Assembly (NCBI GenBank): GCA_005786775.1
Contig: SYDD01000202.1
Location: forward strand, 1 to 5,949
Source of the DNA: Opitutaceae bacterium
Lineage (GTDB): Bacteria; Verrucomicrobiota; Verrucomicrobiia; Opitutales; Opitutaceae
Reading direction: 5' to 3'
Length of the DNA: 5,949 nucleotides
This document shows positions 1-4,874 of the stretch, one piece after another. A program made the position numbers and the translations under genes. The notes beneath the pieces were generated by a model. The model searched no databases, had not been told where the DNA came from, and saw only the letters and a list, made by a program, of their open reading frames with translations. Position 1 is the first letter of the stretch. Every line of letters starts with the position of its first letter.

Positions 1-381
1 GGCCTGCTTCTCCCCCAAGAGGGTTTGCAGGGCGTCGCGCAGCGCGCCGGTCTGCTGGAGCATCAGCAGCAGTTCGCGCCGGCGGTCGGAGATCCGGGTC
101 CGGCTCTCCTCGACCCGCTGTTCGGCGGCCGTGAGGTCCTGGCGGGCCTGGGCCAGCGCGGCCGCCAGCCGGTCGAGGTCCTCCTGGTTGCGCTTCACCT
201 CCGTCTGGACCTGCCGGAGCCGCTCCCGGGCGAGGTCGACGTCCGCCTGGTCGACGTCTCCCTTCTTCGAAATGGTCAGCAGGAAGATGAGGAGGACGGC
301 ACCGAAGCCGCAGCAGATGCAGTCCAGAAACGAGAGACTGAAGACCTCCGTCTGGCGTCGTTTGCGGGCAAGTTGGGACAT
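1..381 (-). CDS. ExbD/MotB-like single-TM coiled-coil protein (3' end beyond window)
   Basis: Seen: 127 codons are open from ATG at 381-379 to the window edge with no stop, so the C-terminus is missing. A short basic N-terminus (residues 1-12, ARKRRQ) is followed by one hydrophobic segment at about 14-37 containing FSLSFLDCICCGFGA, then a charged heptad-like coiled coil from about 42 to 125 rich in Arg, Glu, Gln and Leu. Asp20 sits at the start of the membrane segment, where ExbD, TolR and MotB carry their proton-handling Asp. The gene lies 25 bp after the Hsp70-like gene and two genes after an ExbB/MotA-family channel subunit, so a stator-like partner role in the inner membrane is a reasonable inference. 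Three cysteines (21, 23, 24) next to the Asp are unusual. Related proteins in planctomycetes and verrucomicrobia are, as I recall, often annotated as VWA-containing; the missing C-terminus would decide. No Shine-Dalgarno sequence precedes the start. Confidence 0.75.
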   Translation of the reverse strand, partial: MSQLARKRRQTEVFSLSFLDCICCGFGAVLLIFLLTISKKGDVDQADVDLARERLRQVQTEVKRNQEDLDRLAAALAQARQDLTAAEQRVEESRTRISDRRRELLLMLQQTGALRDALQTLLGEKQA

Positions 382-406
382 CGCGGGGTACGGGCGCCGG
401 CAATTT

Positions 407-1897
407 TCAGGCTGCTCCGCCCGCGGAGGGCAGGCAGCGCACGAGCAGCAGCTCCGTCTTCTCGTCCCCGAGCGCGACTTCAAGGCGGTCGCCCGCCGCC
501 AAGGGGGCGGTCGGTGCCTCGGAGCCGATCCCGGCGATGCGCCAGCGCCCGCCGTCCTGCACCAGGGTCCAGATTGGGGATCCGTTTGGAAGCGGAAGGG
601 GGAGGTCCGGAGCGGCGGTCGACGGCCCAAAGGTGAACCGGCGCTGCCGGGGCAAGGGGTGGGCGAGGCCGGCCACCACCAGGTGGGTGGGCGCGTTCTC
701 CGGATCGCCCCCCGCCGTTCGCGCGACGCACAGCCGCCAACCGCCGGAGGCAATCGGCGTCACGGCAGGGAGCTTGACGTCGGTCCAGACCGGCACCTCG
801 GCGAGGTCGGCGGGCGCGTCCGCTGCCGCGTGACCGAGCAAGGTGGCGCCCACTGCCGCGGCCTGGTCTGGCAGGCGCACCACGCGGGCGGGCGTCGCCG
901 CCCGCAGTCGCGCCTCCAGACCGGGAATCCGCGCCGCGCGGTCGGTCAGCGCCACCGTGCCCAGGGAGGCTGGAACGCCGGGCTGGCGCGCGATGAGGTC
1001 CTGCAGGCCTTGGGCGATGGCCGCGGCGGCGGAAGGGGCGTCAACGGCGAGTTGCTCCCGCTTAGCGTTCATCTCGTAGGTGCGCGCGCCCGTGCTGATG
1101 ACGAACCGGTGTTCCGCGGCGTCGCCACTCAGGAAGTCGTGGACCTGGCGGAAGAAGGCCTGCTCCACGCGCCCATCGGTGAGGATGTCAAACGCCGTGT
1201 GCCGAAGGAAGCGGTTGCCCAGCGCGGCGGTGAGCTGCCGCCGCAGCGCGGCGAGCCCGGCTTGGGGCAGGTGCAACTGCGCGGCGCGGGTGAGCGCGCC
1301 GCCGCGCGGCAGGAACAGGGTGAGTTCCGCCCCGGTCAGACCGGCGTCGACCAGCACCACGGGCAGGCTTGCGTCGCAGCCGGGGCCGCGCGGGTCGCAG
1401 AGCGCGGCAAGACCGGCGTCGACCACGGCGACCAGGGGCAGCCGGAGCTCGTGGGCCATGCCCAACAGCAACCCAACGCGCTCCTCCTCGATGGCCGGAT
1501 CGCGGAGGTAAGCGCCCGGCACGGCCAGCACCACCCGCCCGGGCCGTCCGGCGACGGGTTCCGCGCGGGTCAGAAATTCCCGCAGAAACAGAAAGGCCAA
1601 CTCGGAGGAGGAAAGCGTCTTCCCGTTGACCTGCAGCGGCGAGGGGTCGTGTCCGAGCCGTGCCCAGAAGTTCAGGTCGATCCGCCGCGGTTGCACAAAC
1701 CAAAGGTCCTCGGCGGCGCGGCCCAGCGTCACGGTTTTCCCGTCGCTGCAGGCGTAGCCGGGCCAGTCCGCGGCGCCGGAGCGATTCGGTACGACGAGCG
1801 GTTGCGGGGCGGTCCCCGGGTCGCCGCCGAGCGCCGCCGCGAGGCCGGCATCCGCGAGTTCCAGGCCGAGCGTCCTCATCGGGTGCGGGGTGCTCAC
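407..1897 (-). CDS. Degenerate Hsp70/actin-fold protein with beta-rich C-terminus
   Basis: Seen: 496 residues from a GTG start that overlaps the upstream stop as GTGA; an in-frame ATG at 1879 (residue 7) is an alternative. Residues 8-355 follow the order of an Hsp70 nucleotide-binding domain: LGLELADAG (10-18) at the phosphate-1 position, LQVNGKTLSSSEL (88-100) like the Hsp70 segment before the ATPase core, VVLAVPGAYL (122-131) for VxVPA, VVDAGLAAL (158-166) for EPTAAAL, VLVDAGLTGAEL (181-192) for DLGGGTxD, LTDRAARIPGLE (317-328) for the adenosine motif, and PDQAAAVGATLLG (343-355). Glycine-rich loops are eroded, so ATP hydrolysis is doubtful. There is no Hsp70 substrate-binding domain. Residues about 365-496 are beta-rich, and 421-487 (FTFGPS..., DGGRWRIAGIGS, LAAGDRLEVAL) faintly resemble an FHA domain. 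No signal peptide, so cytosolic. Inferred role: regulator or scaffold for the channel encoded beside it. Function is unknown. Confidence 0.8.
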   Translation of the reverse strand: MSTPHPMRTLGLELADAGLAAALGGDPGTAPQPLVVPNRSGAADWPGYACSDGKTVTLGRAAEDLWFVQPRRIDLNFWARLGHDPSPLQVNGKTLSSSELAFLFLREFLTRAEPVAGRPGRVVLAVPGAYLRDPAIEEERVGLLLGMAHELRLPLVAVVDAGLAALCDPRGPGCDASLPVVLVDAGLTGAELTLFLPRGGALTRAAQLHLPQAGLAALRRQLTAALGNRFLRHTAFDILTDGRVEQAFFRQVHDFLSGDAAEHRFVISTGARTYEMNAKREQLAVDAPSAAAAIAQGLQDLIARQPGVPASLGTVALTDRAARIPGLEARLRAATPARVVRLPDQAAAVGATLLGHAAADAPADLAEVPVWTDVKLPAVTPIASGGWRLCVARTAGGDPENAPTHLVVAGLAHPLPRQRRFTFGPSTAAPDLPLPLPNGSPIWTLVQDGGRWRIAGIGSEAPTAPLAAGDRLEVALGDEKTELLLVRCLPSAGGAA

Positions 1898-2745
1898 GCT
1901 GCCGAACCCGCTTCGCGGGTCGGTACCTTCATCACGTCGATCACGGCGTCGCGGCAGTAAGTCTGGGTTTCGATGACCTGCGCCTCCTGCCGCGATTGCA
2001 CGACGTGCATGAGGTACATCAGGCCCATCGACAAGACGAGGGCCACGAGGGTCGAGTTGAAGGCGAGGCCGAGCGCCTCGATTACCGGGCTGATGTCGCC
2101 CTTAATCGCTTGCTCGGCGAAGGCCAGAGCGAGGCCGATGCCGCGCACCGTGCCGATGAAGCCGATAGCCGGGATGGCCCAGGCGATGTAGCGCACGAGC
2201 GAGAGGGAAGAATCCAGTCGGTCAGCCGCGAGCTCCGCCCGTCCCTTCACGGCGTTGGCGGCGTCCTGCACCGATTGGGTGGCGTGGAATCGGTGCAGCG
2301 CGGCGAGGATGCACTCAGGCAGGAGGCGTCCCCGCCAATTCGATTCCCGCTCGACGTTCGCCTGGAGCTCGCGGTGGCGGTCGAGGGCGTCCTCGGGCAG
2401 AATGCGCTCGCCCGGCTGCAGGTGCATAAAATCATGCCGGAACAGGCTGCGCTCGCGCCGCAACTCCAGCAGCTTGTAGCCCAGTAGGAAGGTGCCCCAC
2501 AGGGCGAAAATGATCTCAATCTGCTGCTCCGGGTCCTTGATGATGATGTGGAAGGAGCGCTGCTCCGAGGTGCTCGCGGTCGATCCGCCGCGGGCCGCCA
2601 TTACCCGCTGTTTCAGCTCGATCTCCGCGACGCGCGGGCGCACGACCGCGGCATAGTAGGGTTCCACGAGGGCGACGGCGAGCAGTAGACCGAGGACGGG
2701 AATGAGGAAGTCCGCGGAAAGAATCCCCTTGTTTCGGGAGGGCAT
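1894..2745 (-). CDS. MotA/TolQ/ExbB-family proton channel protein
   Basis: Seen: 283 residues with four hydrophobic segments at about 11-33, 77-94, 184-209 and 223-248. The family signature lies in the last two: IPAIGFIGTVRGIG (191-204), matching the PxxGxxGTVxG motif with Thr199 in the pore-lining position, and ISPVIEALGLAF (218-229), whose EAL (Glu223) corresponds to the conserved Glu of ExbB. The region between segments 2 and 3 (about 95-183) is charged and helical, as expected for the cytoplasmic domain. Known: members form inner-membrane pentamers around two ExbD/TolR/MotB subunits and convert ion flow into motion or force. The extra N-terminal segment gives a MotA-like four-TM layout rather than the three of ExbB and TolQ. 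It heads the leftward operon; its stop overlaps the next GTG, implying translational coupling. The cargo or target is unknown. ATG at 2745 has no Shine-Dalgarno sequence. Confidence 0.9.
   Translation of the reverse strand: MPSRNKGILSADFLIPVLGLLLAVALVEPYYAAVVRPRVAEIELKQRVMAARGGSTASTSEQRSFHIIIKDPEQQIEIIFALWGTFLLGYKLLELRRERSLFRHDFMHLQPGERILPEDALDRHRELQANVERESNWRGRLLPECILAALHRFHATQSVQDAANAVKGRAELAADRLDSSLSLVRYIAWAIPAIGFIGTVRGIGLALAFAEQAIKGDISPVIEALGLAFNSTLVALVLSMGLMYLMHVVQSRQEAQVIETQTYCRDAVIDVMKVPTREAGSAA
1906..1920 (-). other. Short hairpin just before the GTG start of the Hsp70-like gene
   Basis: A perfect 6-bp inverted repeat (ACCCGC / GCGGGT) with a 3-nt loop lies inside the end of the channel-protein gene, about 8 nt ahead of the overlapping GTG start at 1897. 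In mRNA it would be a compact GC stem next to the restart site, so it could affect coupling. Short GC stems are common by chance at this base composition. Confidence 0.3.
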
Positions 2746-2789
2746 GGGAGTAGGAGGGTGACTAGTAGGACGGCGGTCCGGGGGGGCAG

Positions 2790-2817
2790 GTTATGACCGT
2801 TTCCCCGGAAAGTTCAA
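2790..2817 (-). promoter_or_regulatory. Possible sigma70-like promoter of the leftward operon
   Basis: Read on the minus strand, TTGAAC (2817-2812) and CATAAC (2795-2790) are separated by 16 bp; each matches four of six consensus positions. Transcription would begin near 2783, giving a leader of about 38 nt before the ATG at 2745. A small dyad, TTTCC-CC-GGAAA at 2800-2811, fills most of the spacer and could be an operator. A run of seven C residues (2786-2780 on this strand) falls at the predicted start site. Confidence 0.35.
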
Positions 2818-2851
2818 ACCTTCGACCCGCTCCCCCTGCTAGAGCACCTTT

Positions 2852-2880
2852 TTTCCCGACTGGGTTGAATTCGCCATAAT
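2852..2880 (+). promoter_or_regulatory. Possible promoter of the rightward lipoprotein-secG cluster
   Basis: CATAAT at 2875-2880 matches the -10 consensus at five of six positions. The -35 element 17 bp upstream (TTTCCC, 2852-2857) is poor. Predicted transcription start is near 2887, leaving a leader of about 80 nt before the ATG at 2969. This is one of the few AT-rich patches in the window, which is the main support. Confidence 0.3.
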
Positions 2881-2895
2881 CCCAATTTTAGTCGG
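2856..2895. promoter_or_regulatory. Imperfect dyad in the divergent intergenic region
   Basis: Perfect outer arms CCGACT (2856-2861) and AGTCGG (2890-2895) enclose weaker inner pairing of GGGTT (2862-2866) with AATCCC (2878-2883), with a six-base AATTTT bulge on the right and a GAATTC palindrome near the centre. The dyad overlaps the proposed -10 and start site of the rightward promoter, so it could be a repressor operator or a 5'-leader hairpin. No known regulator site is recognised. Confidence 0.35.
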
Positions 2896-2968
2896 TTCCA
2901 GAGCAACCTTCGCGGTTTGCTTCCGTCCCCTCCCCATGGAGTATCCCCGCACCTCCTGCCTTCGCCCG

Positions 2969-3613
2969 ATGAAGTCTCGCCTCCTCGCCGTCTGTAGTAC
3001 CCTTGTGTCGCTTGCGATCCTCTCCGGCTGTCAGTCGGGTGTGGCACCCTCGAAGACCGCCACCGGGGCGGGCACGGGGGCGATGATCGGCGCGGCGGGC
3101 GGGGCCGTGGTCGGCAGTAATAGCAGCATGGGGTCCGGGACCGGTCTAGTCGGCGGGGCAGCGGCGGGTGCCCTGATCGGCGGGATCGTGGGGATGGTGC
3201 AGGACGCCAAGGACCGCCGGGAGCAGGATCGGCTGGCGCAGGAGCGGGCGTTCCAGCAGGACAAGGCCAAGCGCCTGCAGGAGGAGGCCAAGGCCAAGGC
3301 CGCGCTGGAAGAGGAACTGGCCATTGCCGAGGGCTTCCGGATTTCGGATCTCGAGCTGAATGAGGCCAAGCGGAAGCTGGATTCCGCCGCCGACCGGCTC
3401 AAGAAGCTGCAGGCGGAACGCAACGCCGCCCTGGCAAAGAAGAAGGAGCTCGATGACGCGCAGGCCAAGACCCTTTCCACCGAGGCCGAAATCGCCCGAC
3501 TGGAGGAAGAGTTGGCGCGCTTGAAGGGCGAGACGGTACCCGGTGCGCCCTTGCCTCCCGGGGAACCGGCCACCGCCGTAACGCCGCCCGCGCCTGGTCG
3601 GACAGGGCCCTGA
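2969..3613 (+). CDS. Glycine-zipper, coiled-coil lipoprotein
   Basis: Seen: 214 residues when started at ATG 2969. This start is preferred over the in-frame ATG at 2936 because it puts a textbook lipoprotein signal at the N-terminus: MKSRLL, a hydrophobic core, then lipobox LSGC with Cys21 as the lipidated residue. Residues 33-76 are a glycine zipper (TGAGTGAMIGAAGGAVVG, then GTGLVGGAAAGALIGGIVG), two small-residue helices able to insert or pack in membranes. Residues 79-187 are an almost uninterrupted charged coiled coil (K, E, R, A, L), and the tail (188-214) is Pro/Gly-rich. Glycine-zipper lipoproteins such as OsmB and the rickettsial 17-kDa antigen sit in the outer membrane; specific roles vary. 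It begins the rightward cluster and is followed after 13 nt by another lipoprotein gene. The combination suggests a structural or tethering role in the periplasm, which is inference. Confidence 0.85.
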   Translation: MKSRLLAVCSTLVSLAILSGCQSGVAPSKTATGAGTGAMIGAAGGAVVGSNSSMGSGTGLVGGAAAGALIGGIVGMVQDAKDRREQDRLAQERAFQQDKAKRLQEEAKAKAALEEELAIAEGFRISDLELNEAKRKLDSAADRLKKLQAERNAALAKKKELDDAQAKTLSTEAEIARLEEELARLKGETVPGAPLPPGEPATAVTPPAPGRTGP

Positions 3614-3626
3614 GCCCCTTCGCTCC

Positions 3627-4394
3627 GTGCATCTGCCCAACCTCACCCGGTTTTTCGCCCCGTGGGCGCTCGTGGGGGGGACTTTGCTCGTCGGAGGCTG
3701 TGGCACGCCGGCCCACTCGGTGAAGGTAGATGCGATTTCGCGGCCGGCGCGGGCGGACGCCCAGTCCTATGTGCTGAAGTCCAAGGACCCGACCAAGGGG
3801 GAGGAGAGCCTCCGCCATCGGGAGGCCTCTGACTTCATTCGCACCGCTCTGGCGGGCAAGGGGTTGTACGAGGCCCCCTCCGCGGAACGGGCCGATATGG
3901 TCGTGGAGCTCGATTACGGAATGGAAGCTCCGCGTTCGAAGATCGAACGGGTCAGCGTTCCCGTCTACGCGCAGGTCGGGGGCGGCGTCCGGTACGACAC
4001 CGTGCCCTCGACCGATTCCCGCGGCAATTCCACGCTCCGGACGGTCGCGGTCTATCAGCCTCCCCGGAACGAGATTGTCGGTTACGAGGAGGTGCCCCGG
4101 ATGGTGACCGTGTACGAGAAATACGTCCGCATCTCGGCCCGGGAGAACCGCCCCGCCAGCGAGGGCCGGCCCCCGGCGGAACTGTGGAGCATCCACGCCA
4201 GCACGGAGGACGAGAGCAAGGACCTGCGGAAGTACCTGCCGATCCTGGCTTCGGCGACGGTGGACTACATCGGCTCCGACACCTCGAGTCAGCGGACGGT
4301 GAAGGTCCGCGCCGATGGGGCGGACGTCGATTTCATCCGCCGCCGTGGAGCCGAGCCGACCCCGGCCCCGGCCGCCCCGGGCCGTGGATCCTGA
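3627..4394 (+). CDS. Putative lipoprotein, possibly DUF4136-like
   Basis: Seen: 255 residues from GTG at 3627. The N-terminus has a hydrophobic stretch (about 9-22) ending in lipobox VGGC with Cys25, which supports this start and outer-envelope location. The mature part has KVDAISRPARADAQSYVL (33-50), a helix with EASDFIRTALAGKGLYEA (66-83), then ADMVVELDYG (89-98), the order of strand, helix and strand seen in DUF4136-like lipoproteins. A Tyr/Val/Pro-rich section (about 108-165, with VPVYAQVGGG and YQPPRNEIVGYEEVP) follows, then a conserved-looking end, WSIHASTEDESKDLRKYLPIL (187-207). The C-terminus is Pro/Ala/Arg-rich. It lies 13 nt after the glycine-zipper lipoprotein gene, so the two are probably co-transcribed and may act together at the outer membrane. 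The family assignment is tentative; the lipoprotein call is firm. A run of seven G residues (3674-3680) falls in the signal-peptide coding region. Confidence 0.78.
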   Translation: MHLPNLTRFFAPWALVGGTLLVGGCGTPAHSVKVDAISRPARADAQSYVLKSKDPTKGEESLRHREASDFIRTALAGKGLYEAPSAERADMVVELDYGMEAPRSKIERVSVPVYAQVGGGVRYDTVPSTDSRGNSTLRTVAVYQPPRNEIVGYEEVPRMVTVYEKYVRISARENRPASEGRPPAELWSIHASTEDESKDLRKYLPILASATVDYIGSDTSSQRTVKVRADGADVDFIRRRGAEPTPAPAAPGRGS

Positions 4395-4443
4395 GCGCGG
4401 GGGTCGCGGCCGCGGGCCAACTCGCGGTTGACATCCGCGCGCC

Positions 4444-4461
4444 GGGGAGGCACCTCTCCCC
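4444..4461 (+). promoter_or_regulatory. Hairpin containing the only GGAGG near the secG start
   Basis: GGGGAG (4444-4449) can pair with CTCCCC (4456-4461) around a six-base loop, ending five bases before the secG ATG at 4467. The left arm carries the only Shine-Dalgarno-like GGAGG near this gene, 16 nt from the ATG and too far for normal use. It could influence secG translation, or be chance in GC-rich DNA. No U-tract follows, so it is not a terminator. Confidence 0.3.
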
Positions 4462-4466
4462 CTTCC

Positions 4467-4862
4467 ATGAGCATCGTCCTCGGTATCCTGACGTTCATCC
4501 TGATCCTCGTTTCCGTCTTTCTGGTCCTCATCGTGCTGATGCAGAAGTCGAAGGACGGCGGGATCGGTTCCGCATTGGGCGGCGGGGCCGCGGAGGCCGC
4601 GTTCGGCGCTGAAACGAACAATGTGCTCGTGCAGGCCACCAAGTATTCGGCGATCCTCTTCTTCGTCTTGGCGTTCCTGCTTTATCTGGGCCGCATTTAC
4701 GAGCGGAAGACCGAGAAGGGCACCGCTGGCGGTGCGCTCCCGACTATCACCGCGCCCGCTGCTCCGGCGGCTCCCGCGGCGGCAGCTCCTGTCCCGGCAG
4801 TGACGGTGCCTGTTCCGACGGCCCCGGCTCCCGCTCCGGCGCCTGAGGCCCCCAAGAAGTAA
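4467..4862 (+). CDS. secG: Preprotein translocase subunit SecG
   Basis: Known role: small inner-membrane subunit of SecYEG that eases SecA-driven protein export. Seen: 131 residues with two membrane helices (about 2-25 and 57-76) joined by the diagnostic SecG loop: LVLIVLMQKSKDGGIGSALG (19-38), then EAAFGAET (43-50), VQATKYSAILFF (55-66). This matches the LxxLLQxGKGxGxxxxFGG...FG...T.. pattern well. ATG 4467 is chosen because the helix starts directly after it; an upstream in-frame TTG at 4428 would add 13 unlikely residues. Residues about 88-131 are an Ala/Pro/Val-rich low-complexity tail ending in KK, longer than the C-terminus of E. coli SecG (110 residues overall). The gene follows two lipoprotein genes after 72 nt and precedes a LolA-like gene by 12 nt, so it may be part of an envelope-export operon. 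Confidence 0.95.
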   Translation: MSIVLGILTFILILVSVFLVLIVLMQKSKDGGIGSALGGGAAEAAFGAETNNVLVQATKYSAILFFVLAFLLYLGRIYERKTEKGTAGGALPTITAPAAPAAPAAAAPVPAVTVPVPTAPAPAPAPEAPKK

Positions 4863-4874
4863 GCGGGTTTCCGG

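Noticed and set aside
131..1960. A 609-codon open frame on the plus strand across the leftward operon
   Set aside because: It is antisense to three genes with clear family signals, has Arg/Gly/Pro-rich composition without recognisable motifs, and such shadows are expected in GC-rich DNA.
1..2745. Identification of the motor-like operon as a Zorya defence system
   Set aside because: The channel protein lacks the long ZorA tail, no OmpA domain is visible in the truncated partner, and no helicase or nuclease gene is present in the window.
2936..2968. Upstream in-frame ATG for the glycine-zipper lipoprotein
   Set aside because: It would place 11 polar residues (EYPRTSCLRP) before a perfect lipoprotein signal peptide that starts at 2969.
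4405..4414. CGCGGCCGCG palindrome after the second lipoprotein as a terminator
   Set aside because: A perfect palindrome with no loop and no following T-tract; more likely chance in GC-rich sequence.
4428..4433. An exact TTGACA as a -35 box for secG
   Set aside because: No -10-like hexamer exists 15-19 bp downstream; the region is GC-rich there.
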